A stretch of 60,348 bases of DNA from an uncultured Kordia sp. (GTDB taxonomy: Bacteria; Bacteroidota; Bacteroidia; Flavobacteriales; Flavobacteriaceae). The notes beneath the pieces are model-generated. The model saw only the letters and a program-made list of their open reading frames with translations, was not told the DNA's origin and searched no databases. The stretch lies in assembly GCF_947489565.1 (NCBI RefSeq), contig NZ_CANLEA010000030.1, forward strand, positions 1-60,348. The letters are read 5' to 3'. Below, piece after piece: positions 1 through 7,139 of this stretch (positions within the stretch are counted from its first letter, which is position 1; each line of letters opens with the position of its first letter). A program made the translations under genes and the position numbers.

Positions 1-76
1 TTGATCGCTTTGCTTTTTGATCGCTTTGCTTTTTGATCGCTTCGCTTTTTGATCGCTTCGCTTTTTGATCGCTTCG
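1..76. repeat. 16-bp tandem repeat array (left end)
   Basis: About five head-to-tail copies of a 16-bp unit (consensus TTTGATCGCTTYGCTT). The GATCGC core recurs at positions 3, 19, 35, 51 and 67, an exact 16-bp period. The first copies carry TTTGC and the later ones TTCGC. The same array in the same orientation closes the right end of the window, which suggests that the window boundaries fall in a repeat where an assembly may have broken. No gene is visible in it. Confidence 0.95.
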
Positions 77-101
77 CGTGTCTTCTTAAACATCTCCAAA
101 C

Positions 102-165
102 GTCACTTCGAGTGGCAAATCTCCGATTTGTTGTATCGAGAAGTACTTCGAAAAAATAGAGTTTC
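102..165. repeat. Dispersed repeat with CACTTCGAGTG / CGAGAAGTACT arms
   Basis: CGTCACTTCGAGTG near 102 and TATCGAGAAGTACTTCG near 138 form an inverted-orientation copy of the element found three times further right (about 355-395, 594-635 and 828-870) and again in diverged form near 3928-3985. It is intergenic only. Similar short elements are scattered through other flavobacterial genomes. Confidence 0.6.
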
Positions 166-184
166 AAACACGAAACAAAACACT

Positions 185-219
185 TTACATTTAAAATTTA
201 TAAGTACCAATCTTCCAAG
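185..219 (-). pseudogene. Vestigial 3' end of a second methyltransferase gene
   Basis: These 35 bases match 1008-1042, the 3' end of the intact methyltransferase gene, at about 32 positions. Read on the minus strand, 191-217 still encodes W-K-I-G-T-Y-K-F followed by a stop, against W-K-I-G-V-Y-K-L-stop in the intact gene. Nothing upstream of these codons remains recognisable, so this is a scrap of a duplicated or recombined copy. The ~800 bp between the scrap and the real gene is filled by tandem repeats, which fits a past duplication followed by deletion. Confidence 0.65.
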
Positions 220-310
220 TAGTAATGAGTAGTGAGATGTTAGTATTTAGAAGTTTCAAATGTCAATTAGAATACTTTGGAAGCTAATAATATATTTCAA
301 AATGCTTTTT

Positions 311-1000
311 GTTATACTTCCTCGTAAGGACGTTTCAAAGGAATGATTTTCACAGTACTTCTCGATACAATTTTCTTCCGAAAATCACTCGAAGTGACGT
401 TTGATAGATTTAAACATATGCTAACTAATAAGCAACAGTCAAATTAACAAATTAACAAATCGTCAAAAAGAAAATAGACAGTTTATAGGTTTACAAAAGT
501 ATAATTTGATATTAATTCAACATTTAACCTTTACAATCTCAACTTTGTTATACTTGCTCGTAATGACGTTTCAAAGGAATGATTTTCATAGTACTTCTCG
601 ATACAATTTTCTTTCGAAAATCACTCGAAGTGACGTTTGATAGATTTAAACAAATACTAACTAATAAGTAACAGTCAAATTAACAAATTAACAAATCGTC
701 AAAAAGAAAGACATAGTTTATAGATTTACAAAAGTATAGTTTGATATTAATTCAACATTTAACCTTTACAATCTCAACTTTGTTATACTTCCTCGTAAGG
801 ACGTTTCAAAGGAATGATTTTCACAGTACTTCTCGATACAATTTTCTTCCGAAAATCACTCGAAGTGACGTTTGATAGATTTACACAAATACTAACTAAT
901 AAGCAACAGTCAAATTAACAAATTAACAAATTGTCAAAAAAAATAGATAGTTTATAGATTTACAAAAGTATAATTTGATATTAATTCAACATTTAAAATT
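311..1000. repeat. Three tandem copies of a ~236-bp non-coding unit
   Basis: Copies begin at about 311, 547 and 782, each with GTTATACTT followed by CTCGTAA. They are nearly identical, differing by scattered single bases and small indels. Each holds a palindromic block (TACTTCTCGATACAATTTTC then ATCACTCGAAGTGACG), a run of AATTAACAAATTAACAAAT, and a TTTACAAAAGTATA stretch. No open reading frame is kept across the copies, so the unit is probably not coding. It ends just before the stop codon of the methyltransferase gene. Confidence 0.9.
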
Positions 1001-1013
1001 TAACCTTTTACAT

Positions 1014-1583
1014 TTATAATTTATAAACACCAATCTTCCAATAAGTTTTCTCTTCATTAGTTTTTACGGTTGTAAAATCGAGTTGCTTGAGTTTGTCAAA
1101 ATATTCCCAGCAACCAACACCTTCACGGTAAATAGAAACAATTAAAATTCCGCCTTCTGTTAAATGGGCTAGCATTCTATCGAGTACATTTTGCTTCTCC
1201 GATTCGTGTACATAATAAAAAGCTTCATTAAAAATAATAACATCAAACTTTTGATTGGGCGTATAATTGTGAATATCAGCAGTAACGAATTCTGCTTTCG
1301 GAAAATTTCTAGTTTTTGCTTTTTCAATAGAAACCGCCGAAAAATCCATTCCCAAGAAATAACTGAAAATTTCTGGATCTATATATTCATTCAAGACACC
1401 TTCGCCAGCTCCTAAATCGAGAATACTCGGTTGCGATGTTCCATGAGATTTGATAAAATTAATAATAGTATTGTAGCGTTCTGCTTCAATCGGATTGCGT
1501 AAATTGTCCCAACGTCCTTTGCGATATTGTTTATTCCAGCGAAGTTTTCTGCGCCAATTATGAAATTTATCAAGTAGATTCAT
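1014..1583 (-). CDS. Class I SAM-dependent methyltransferase
   Basis: The 189-residue protein has the Rossmann methyltransferase signature: motif I L-D-L-G-A-G-E-G at residues 55-62, an acidic residue at the end of strand 2 (D80) and the strand-4 segment FDVIIFNEAFYYV at 113-125. It should transfer a methyl group from S-adenosylmethionine; the acceptor cannot be read from sequence. It begins one base after the stop of the upstream GT9 glycosyltransferase gene, so the two are almost certainly co-transcribed and the acceptor may be a sugar or cell-surface lipid (inference). A scrap of a second copy of its 3' end lies at 185-219. Confidence 0.85.
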   Translation of the reverse strand: MNLLDKFHNWRRKLRWNKQYRKGRWDNLRNPIEAERYNTIINFIKSHGTSQPSILDLGAGEGVLNEYIDPEIFSYFLGMDFSAVSIEKAKTRNFPKAEFVTADIHNYTPNQKFDVIIFNEAFYYVHESEKQNVLDRMLAHLTEGGILIVSIYREGVGCWEYFDKLKQLDFTTVKTNEEKTYWKIGVYKL

Positions 1584-1584
1584 G

Positions 1585-2649
1585 CTATTTTTTTAAATGT
1601 AAAGCTAAGAATTTTTCTAGCTTCGGAATAATCATTTCTGGTGTTAATTGTTTGTATAAATCATGCGGATTTTCTTCAATTTTCTTACGCTCTTCAAAAG
1701 TAAATGTATCAAATAAATCTGGCTTCTCTTCTAATAAATGAATAGATTCATGTTGTTTTCCATCTTCAAAACTCGCCCAATGATCTTTATTTACATACGG
1801 TGAAAATATAGTAAACGTTGGTTTGTTCAAGGCTTTGGCAATATGTACAATTCCGCCTTCATTGGCCACCATTAAGTCACATGCATACATCAGTCGCACA
1901 AAACCGCGAATACTATCTTCATAAATATCTAAAATGATACTTTCTTTGTTTTGACAAAGCGCATAAATTTTGTCTGCTTCGGCTTTTTGTTTTGGTGCAT
2001 AATTGAATAAAATATGAACGTTATGTTTGGACGTAATATAATCTACAATTTCAGCAATATATTCATAAGGCATTGATTTTTGCGGCGTACTTCCTAAAAT
2101 ACCCAACATCAACACCGGTTTTTTATAAGCATCTAATTTTGAATACTTTTTTTCACTTTCTTTCAGTGTAATTTTTGGTTCAAAATCAGGATTTTCTAAG
2201 GGAAAAACGCTGGTAATCAAGTTGATTCTGTCTTCAATAGCTTTTCCGCAAATCTGTGTTTTTTCATCCAATAAATTAATCGGATGCGAGTAGAAACGAA
2301 GCGGTAATTTTTTATGCTTTCGTTTGTTTCCAATCCGATATTCCGCTTTTGAAAAATAACAAATCAAACGACTTTGCAATTTTGAATACGGATCAAAAAT
2401 GATATCGTATTTCTCTTTTCGTATGTTGCGAATCATTTTAATCAGATTCGGAATCTTTTTCAGTTCCTTTTCATTGATGGGAATGATTGTATCAATATTT
2501 GGGTTATATTCAATAACGCCATTGGTAAAATCATACGCCATAAAATCAACACGACTTTCGGGGAATATTTTTTTAATATTATTGGCAATCACAGAACTTA
2601 TCAAGACATCTCCAATACGTTTGTTCTGTATAATTAATATTTTTTTCAT
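1585..2649 (-). CDS. Glycosyltransferase family 9 (heptosyltransferase-like)
   Basis: The 354-residue protein begins MKKILIIQNKRIGDVLISS, the N-terminal glycine-rich strand typical of GT9 (ADP-heptose:LPS heptosyltransferase) enzymes. The C-terminal half carries a nucleotide-sugar binding segment (VANEGGIVHIAKALNKPTF), comparable to the D-(S/G)-G-x2-H-x-A element of the family. The likely role is addition of heptose or another sugar to the lipopolysaccharide core at the inner membrane. A TTG-initiated extension to 2682 is open, but the ATG at 2649 fits the family start. It is paired with the downstream methyltransferase and faces a WaaP-like kinase gene, supporting an envelope-glycan role. 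Confidence 0.85.
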   Translation of the reverse strand: MKKILIIQNKRIGDVLISSVIANNIKKIFPESRVDFMAYDFTNGVIEYNPNIDTIIPINEKELKKIPNLIKMIRNIRKEKYDIIFDPYSKLQSRLICYFSKAEYRIGNKRKHKKLPLRFYSHPINLLDEKTQICGKAIEDRINLITSVFPLENPDFEPKITLKESEKKYSKLDAYKKPVLMLGILGSTPQKSMPYEYIAEIVDYITSKHNVHILFNYAPKQKAEADKIYALCQNKESIILDIYEDSIRGFVRLMYACDLMVANEGGIVHIAKALNKPTFTIFSPYVNKDHWASFEDGKQHESIHLLEEKPDLFDTFTFEERKKIEENPHDLYKQLTPEMIIPKLEKFLALHLKK

Positions 2650-2779
2650 TGATTTTGCTATTGATCTAGGCAATACGTGCAAAGTATTATTTTTTCGGCT
2701 GTTATTAAAATTTCACTTCATGTATTTGATTTTTCAAGTCTAAAAATTAAAAAAATATTTTATTTCTATTCATTTCAGC

Positions 2780-2787
2780 TATCTTTG
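2780..2787 (+). promoter_or_regulatory. -7 promoter element of the WaaP-like kinase gene
   Basis: TATCTTTG matches the Bacteroidota -7 consensus TAnnTTTG exactly and ends 17 bases before the ATG at 2805. No convincing -33 TTG is seen at the usual spacing. Confidence 0.5.
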
Positions 2788-2804
2788 AAAAATATCCTCG
2801 AACT

Positions 2805-3566
2805 ATGCAAAAGGTACATATTCATCCAGATTATCAAGATCAGAAAGAAATGATTTTGGCTTTTATTAGCGGATTTGAAACGCAAGGAGAATATGTAACC
2901 CAAGGGGAACGAAATGTAATTAAGTCCTTTGACTTAAAGGATGAAAAGATTAATATTAAATCGTTTCGTATCCCAAAAACCTTCAATAGTTTCGTATACA
3001 AATTCATACGGCCATCTAAAGCAAAACGCTCGTTTGAATATGCTGAAAAGCTATTGTCATTCGGAATCAAAACTCCGTTTCCAATTGCATATATAGAAAA
3101 TCATTCAGCTTTCGGTTTAAAAGAAAGTTACTATGTCAGTGCACATATTGACTATGATTTTGACTTCCGAGCGTTAATTCACGATCCGTTGTTTGAAAAT
3201 AGAAGATTCATTTTAGAACAGTTTGCTGAATTCTGCTTTCAGTTACATGAAAATAATGTCAATTTTCTAGATCATTCTCCGGGAAATACCTTGATCGTTC
3301 AAGATGGAAAACAATACAATTTTTATTTAATCGATTTAAACCGAATGCGCTTTGAATCGATGGATTTAGACAAGCGTATGGAAAACCTCAAGCGTTTATG
3401 GTTGTCTAAATTAATGATTCACATCATTAGTAAACGCTATGCCAAACTTGCCAACAAAGAATTGCACGAAGTACAAGATGTATTACTCAAACACAGTCAA
3501 GCCTTCAAGCGAAAAATCAATCGTAAAAAATATTTAAAGAAGAAATATCTGAAGAAAAAGAAGTAA
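2805..3566 (+). CDS. Lipopolysaccharide kinase (WaaP/Kdo-kinase-like)
   Basis: The 253-residue protein has the minimal kinase layout of the WaaP/KdkA (InaA) group. A candidate ATP-anchoring lysine lies near residue 52, the catalytic loop is FLDHSPGNTL with D156 and N161, and a DFG-like metal-binding segment LIDLNR has D177. The C-terminus is very basic (KKKYLKKKYLKKKK), which could hold the enzyme at the anionic inner membrane. It probably phosphorylates a core sugar (Kdo or heptose) of lipopolysaccharide. It diverges from the GT9/methyltransferase pair across a ~155-bp promoter region. The acceptor is inferred from family and context. Confidence 0.75.
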   Translation: MQKVHIHPDYQDQKEMILAFISGFETQGEYVTQGERNVIKSFDLKDEKINIKSFRIPKTFNSFVYKFIRPSKAKRSFEYAEKLLSFGIKTPFPIAYIENHSAFGLKESYYVSAHIDYDFDFRALIHDPLFENRRFILEQFAEFCFQLHENNVNFLDHSPGNTLIVQDGKQYNFYLIDLNRMRFESMDLDKRMENLKRLWLSKLMIHIISKRYAKLANKELHEVQDVLLKHSQAFKRKINRKKYLKKKYLKKKK

Positions 3567-3685
3567 GATATAAGTATTGAGTTTGCTTTCTACAATATCA
3601 CAAAATCTACATAAACTTATATATTTTCGGGTAACAGTTATTCATATTAGGTACTTAAAAGTAGTATTAATTTAAATTTTATAAT

Positions 3686-3871
3686 ATGAAAAAACGAAAT
3701 CTTAAAAATTTGAAATTGAATAAGAGGTCAATTTCAGGTTTGGACAATTCACAAGTAAAAGGAGGAATTCCAGGACTTACATGGATTTGTACTGTTAGTT
3801 TATCAAGATTGGTTTGTGATGATCCTTCAGGCGTTCCAGGAACGTATCAATCAGTTTGTGATTGGTGCTAG
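3686..3871 (+). CDS. GG-leader precursor peptide 1 (class I lanthipeptide-like)
   Basis: This is a 61-residue peptide. Residues 1-27 are a basic leader (MKKRNLKNLKLNKRSIS... ending KGG) with the L-x-L-x-K-x2-I-S-x-L pattern shared by nine genes in this window. The 34-residue core has four Cys (three of them in the last 21 residues, two near the C-terminus) with Thr and Ser between them. Cleavage is expected after the double glycine. The family resembles Bacteroidota class I lanthipeptide precursors, but no dehydratase, cyclase or exporter gene is nearby. It stands alone between the kinase gene and dapD and is followed by a strong terminator. The product structure is unknown. Confidence 0.75.
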   Translation: MKKRNLKNLKLNKRSISGLDNSQVKGGIPGLTWICTVSLSRLVCDDPSGVPGTYQSVCDWC

Positions 3872-3927
3872 TCATCACATAGTTTCTTTGATATGATTAC
3901 GTTTAAAATTCAATATTCTTTAAACGT

Positions 3928-3990
3928 CAACTTCGAGTAGATTTGCAAAGCAAGTTTGTATCGAGAAATACTATGAAACGTCATTGCGAA
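3928..3990. repeat. Diverged copy of the CGTCACTTCGAGTG-type repeat
   Basis: CGTCAACTTCGAGT, then TGTATCGAGAAATACTATG and CGTCATTGCGAA, reproduce the order of blocks seen at 102-165. It lies between precursor 1 and its terminator hairpin. Confidence 0.5.
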
Positions 3991-3996
3991 AGTTTC

Positions 3997-4033
3997 AAAA
4001 AAAGCGAACTAAAAAATTTTAGTTCGCTTTTTA
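3997..4033 (+). terminator. Rho-independent terminator after precursor 1
   Basis: The arms AGCGAACTAAAA and TTTTAGTTCGCT are perfectly complementary and are followed by a T run. It closes the single-gene precursor transcript. Confidence 0.85.
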
Positions 4034-4146
4034 TATTTTATTATGTAACAAGTCTATACTTTGACTTCGCTCAGCATACTTTGATCAAAAAGTCTAAAAG
4101 CAAAGCGCATCTAAGTTAGTCTAAGAGCAGCGCAAGTCTAACAAGT

Positions 4147-4962
4147 CTAAACAGCTACATCATGCTCACGCAAAGCATCGTTTAAAGAAGTCTTTTTATT
4201 AGTACTTTCTTTACGTTTTCCAATAATTAAAGCACAAGGAACTTGGTAATCTCCAGCAGGGAATTTTTTCGTATAACTACCTGGAATCACAACCGATCTT
4301 GCCGGAACGCGTCCTTTCATTTCCAAAGGTTCGTCTCCCGTGATATCTATAATCTTGGTTGAAGCAGTCAGTACTACATTCGCACCTAAAACAGCTTCTG
4401 TTTCTACACGAACACCTTCCACAACAATACATCTCGATCCTATAAACGCATTATCTTCAATAATAACAGGAGCTGCTTGCAATGGTTCTAACACGCCACC
4501 AATTCCAACACCGCCAGACAAGTGTACATTCTTCCCAATTTGTGCACAACTTCCAACAGTTGCCCAAGTATCAACCATGGTTCCTTCATCAACATAGGCG
4601 CCAATATTTACATAACTTGGCATCATAATTACACCTTTAGAAACATACGCTCCGTGACGTGCAATAGCATGTGGAACTACACGAATTCCTTTTTCCTTAT
4701 AACCGCGTTTCAAAGGAATTTTGTCGTGAAATTCAAAAATCCCAGCTTCCAAAGTTTCCATTTTCTGAATAGGGAAATACAACACTACCGCTTTTTTTAC
4801 CCATTCATTCACTTGCCAACCATCTGCAGTTGGTTCTGCAACGCGCAATTCTCCAACATCCAATAAATCAATTACCTTACGAATAACAGCTTGTGTGTCT
4901 TCATTCTTTAATAATTCTCGGTTATCCCAAGCATTTTCTATAGCTTCTTTTAATGCGATCAT
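4147..4962 (-). CDS. dapD: 2,3,4,5-tetrahydropyridine-2,6-dicarboxylate N-succinyltransferase
   Basis: The 271-residue length matches DapD. The middle of the protein is a left-handed parallel beta-helix of hexapeptide repeats (GAYVSKGVIMMPSYVNIGAY and GVGIGGVLEP segments), with the family's typical GTMVDTWATVGSCAQIG stretch. The enzyme succinylates tetrahydrodipicolinate in the succinylase branch of lysine and diaminopimelate synthesis in the cytoplasm. The pathway partner dapB lies at 29769 in this window. The gene is monocistronic, with a long upstream region (4963-5380) and a precursor peptide gene on each side. Confidence 0.95.
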   Translation of the reverse strand: MIALKEAIENAWDNRELLKNEDTQAVIRKVIDLLDVGELRVAEPTADGWQVNEWVKKAVVLYFPIQKMETLEAGIFEFHDKIPLKRGYKEKGIRVVPHAIARHGAYVSKGVIMMPSYVNIGAYVDEGTMVDTWATVGSCAQIGKNVHLSGGVGIGGVLEPLQAAPVIIEDNAFIGSRCIVVEGVRVETEAVLGANVVLTASTKIIDITGDEPLEMKGRVPARSVVIPGSYTKKFPAGDYQVPCALIIGKRKESTNKKTSLNDALREHDVAV

Positions 4963-5380
4963 GTTTTTATAAATTTTGTAGCTTTTGTATAATTTTTTGG
5001 GTACGTTAACAGGCTATCCACTATATCTTTTTGGTTCATTTCGATAATACTCAATGCCCCAAAAAGGATGTCGTTTCTATCCTTCGCACAGTTTCAAAGC
5101 GTAAATATAAAATCTTCCGAGAGAATATGTGCTTAAAATTTACAGATGTAACAGATTCTATTGATTTTAGAAGAAATTTGTATTCAAAAGGCGATTTTGT
5201 ATTTCTATTTTTTAAGATTTTGATTTTCAGTTAGATATGTTTTTTTGTCAGTTAAAATGTCAGTTTTGACAGTTGCCATCTAAGTAAATTGGTTGTGTAA
5301 TTTTTAAGATGATAAAATCAATTATGAGCATTGTTTTAAACTTTATATAATTTGAAAGTTTAACCATTAAATTTTATATC
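4963..5380. other. 418-bp intergenic region between dapD and precursor 2
   Basis: The region is AT-rich and without a convincing gene; a 67-codon plus-strand frame at 5031-5234 has no recognisable features. On the minus strand, TACGCTTTG near 5093-5101 is one base off the TAnnTTTG spacing and could be the dapD promoter, which would give a leader of roughly 130 nt. Upstream of precursor 2, the segment TTAAATTTTATA just before the ATG is shared with precursor 1. Confidence 0.4.
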
Positions 5381-5575
5381 ATGAAGAAAAAAAGTATTAA
5401 AAACCTGAACTTAAACAAAAAATCTATTTCAAAACTAAATAGTGATGAAATAAAAGGAGGAACTATTGTTCCTACAGGTGTTTGTTGGTCAATTATATCA
5501 TGTCCATCTCTTACGTGTACAGAAGGAGTTGTATGTGATATCATCAGAACAGAAGATCCTTTAGACATTCGTTAG
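5381..5575 (+). CDS. GG-leader precursor peptide 2 (class I lanthipeptide-like)
   Basis: This is a 64-residue peptide. Residues 1-27 are the family leader ending IKGG. The 37-residue core has four Cys in a Ser/Thr context (GVCWSIISCPSLTCTEGVVC). Its core is closely related to precursor 3 at 8595: both contain C-P-[ST]-x-T-C-T-E-G-x-V-C-D. The conserved Cys/Thr spacing suggests that ring positions are under selection. The gene stands alone, between dapD and an SDR gene. Class I lanthipeptide is the best family guess; no modification enzyme is encoded here. Confidence 0.78.
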   Translation: MKKKSIKNLNLNKKSISKLNSDEIKGGTIVPTGVCWSIISCPSLTCTEGVVCDIIRTEDPLDIR

Positions 5576-5590
5576 GAAACTTAAAGACAT

Positions 5591-5686
5591 AAAGAAAAGA
5601 GACTGGTTAAAAAGTTAAAATTTCGTCAAACGGAATCAAGTTCAGAACGACGTTTTAAATAACTTTCTAGATGGTCTCTTTCTTTA
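5591..5686 (+). terminator. Possible long-armed terminator between precursor 2 and the SDR gene
   Basis: The arms AAAGAAAAGAGAC (5591-5603) and GTCTCTTTCTTT (5674-5685) pair over about 12 bp with one bulge. Inner AAAGTTA/TAACTTT arms could extend the stem. The loop is long, so this is weaker than the other terminators. Its convergent position would let it serve both strands. Confidence 0.35.
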
Positions 5687-5708
5687 TATCAATTACCTAC
5701 TTAAAAGC

Positions 5709-6488
5709 TTATGAAACGGTTTGCATCTTTCTAACGCGTTTCAAAATTGCTTTTTTAGACATAAACGGCAACATTTTCATCATAAACTTTTGAGAAGATG
5801 TCAATCCAGAAATAACATCCAAATCACCTTTCAACATTGCGTTATATCCATCTTCGGCAACGCTTCTGGCACTAGCCGTTTTATCAAAAAGATTTGTTTT
5901 ATCCATTCCTGAAACGGAGCCAAATTCGGTGGCAGTAGCGCCAGGCATTAAATTGGTTACGGAAACATTGGTATCGTGTAATTCTTCCGCAATTGCATTG
6001 CTAAAAAAGGTTACATAAGCTTTTGTAGCATAATATACCGCTTGCAACGGACCAGGTAAGAAACTCGCCGTAGAAGATACATTCAGAATTTTTCCTTCAT
6101 TGCGCGCTACAAAATCTTGTAGAAAATGGTGTGACAATGCTGTTAGTGCGCTAATATTCAGTTGAATCATATTCAAGTCGGTTTGCAAATCACGTTGATC
6201 AAAACGTCCCAAACCACCAAAACCTGCATTGTTAATAAGGTAATCAACTTTTATATTGGCAGCTGTTACTTCATTATAAATTTCTTGCGGTGCTTTTGGA
6301 TCTGTTAAATCTTTTGCAATTACGGTAACATGTATCTTATGCGCTGTTTCAAGTTCAGTTTTCAGTGCTTTTAGTTTGTCTTCACTTCGTGCAATAATGA
6401 CTAAATCGCCACCTTTCTCTGCATGAATCTTTGCAAATTCTTTTCCTATTCCGCTACTTGCGCCAGTGATTAATGCTATTTTTTTCAT
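5709..6488 (-). CDS. Short-chain dehydrogenase/reductase (SDR)
   Basis: The 259-residue classical SDR has the NAD(P)-binding T-G-A-S-S-G-I-G at residues 8-15, N-N-A-G at 86-89, the catalytic Ser within NVSSTASF at about 139, and Y152-x3-K156. A basic residue (R34) after strand 2 suggests NADP(H). It most resembles the DltE/YqjQ-like subgroup; the substrate is unknown. It lies downstream of a TetR regulator gene on the same strand. A TGAG-type palindrome at 6506-6521 sits just upstream of its ATG and resembles one upstream of the regulator, so the regulator probably controls this gene. Confidence 0.88.
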   Translation of the reverse strand: MKKIALITGASSGIGKEFAKIHAEKGGDLVIIARSEDKLKALKTELETAHKIHVTVIAKDLTDPKAPQEIYNEVTAANIKVDYLINNAGFGGLGRFDQRDLQTDLNMIQLNISALTALSHHFLQDFVARNEGKILNVSSTASFLPGPLQAVYYATKAYVTFFSNAIAEELHDTNVSVTNLMPGATATEFGSVSGMDKTNLFDKTASARSVAEDGYNAMLKGDLDVISGLTSSQKFMMKMLPFMSKKAILKRVRKMQTVS

Positions 6489-6505
6489 TCTTTCGTAGTT
6501 TTATT

Positions 6506-6521
6506 AGTGAGTACTTACTTT
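6506..6521. promoter_or_regulatory. Candidate TetR operator upstream of the SDR gene
   Basis: TGAGTACTTACT is an imperfect palindrome lying 18-35 bases upstream of the SDR ATG. It shares the TGAG half-site and spacing with the palindrome upstream of the TetR gene. Assignment is by similarity and position only. Confidence 0.4.
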
Positions 6522-6540
6522 TTTTATAATTAAATTTTTT

Positions 6541-7062
6541 TTAGAGTTTGTATTTGAGTAATAAAAATGATTTGTACGCCTCTTGTTGTTTTAAATTTCC
6601 TTTTAAAATTTCAGACGAAATACTTTCTATAATCTGATTCAATAAAACAGCTTCTAAGTTTGGATTTTCGTAGTGTAACGCTTCAAAAGCAGTAGTCAGT
6701 TTGTCAATTAACGGCTGCATTTTTTGCGGATTGTTATACGCGACTTCCCATTTCAGTTTAAACTGCAAACGCCAAAAATCAAATTCACTTTCCTTGACAC
6801 TAAACGGAAGTTCAATTGCTTTTTTCAATACAGTTGTTGGATCTGTTTCAACAATAATTGGCATGATCACTGCTGCAATTCGTGATTCAGCATCTTTAAT
6901 AATTGCGTTCAATAGTCCTTGCTTATTCGTAAAATGTCTGAATATCAATCCTTCAGAAACACCAGCTTTTTTCCCAATCTTACTTGTAGAAGTAGCATTA
7001 TATCCTTCATTAGAGAATAATTCGAGTGCAGCTTGCAGTATTTTTTCTTGTTTATCAGTCAT
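6541..7062 (-). CDS. TetR/AcrR family transcriptional regulator
   Basis: The 173-residue protein has an N-terminal TetR helix-turn-helix: KILQAALELFSNEGYNATST, then KIGKKAGVSEGLIFRHFTNK, the usual strongly conserved region, followed by a variable ligand-binding helical domain. It is likely a repressor of itself and of the SDR gene 52 bp downstream. A GTG start at 7083 would place the palindrome at 7073-7086 at the very start of the coding region; the ATG at 7062 leaves the palindrome in the 5' region and fits the family start. The ligand is unknown. Confidence 0.88.
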   Translation of the reverse strand: MTDKQEKILQAALELFSNEGYNATSTSKIGKKAGVSEGLIFRHFTNKQGLLNAIIKDAESRIAAVIMPIIVETDPTTVLKKAIELPFSVKESEFDFWRLQFKLKWEVAYNNPQKMQPLIDKLTTAFEALHYENPNLEAVLLNQIIESISSEILKGNLKQQEAYKSFLLLKYKL

Positions 7063-7072
7063 TCTGTAATAG

Positions 7073-7086
7073 TGAGCAATCACTCA
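7073..7086. promoter_or_regulatory. Candidate TetR operator upstream of its own gene
   Basis: TGAGCAATCACTCA matches its reverse complement at 10 of 14 positions with perfect TGAG/CTCA ends, 11 bases upstream of the chosen ATG. This is typical in size and place for an autoregulatory TetR operator. Confidence 0.45.
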
Positions 7087-7139
7087 CAAAAGTAGATTAA
7101 GTTTTTGCAACAGCCAAATTTTGGATTGTTAAACTTAGT

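Noticed and set aside
5031-5234. 67-codon plus-strand frame upstream of precursor 2.
   Set aside because: It has no leader, domain or ribosome site and lies in what is probably the dapD promoter region.
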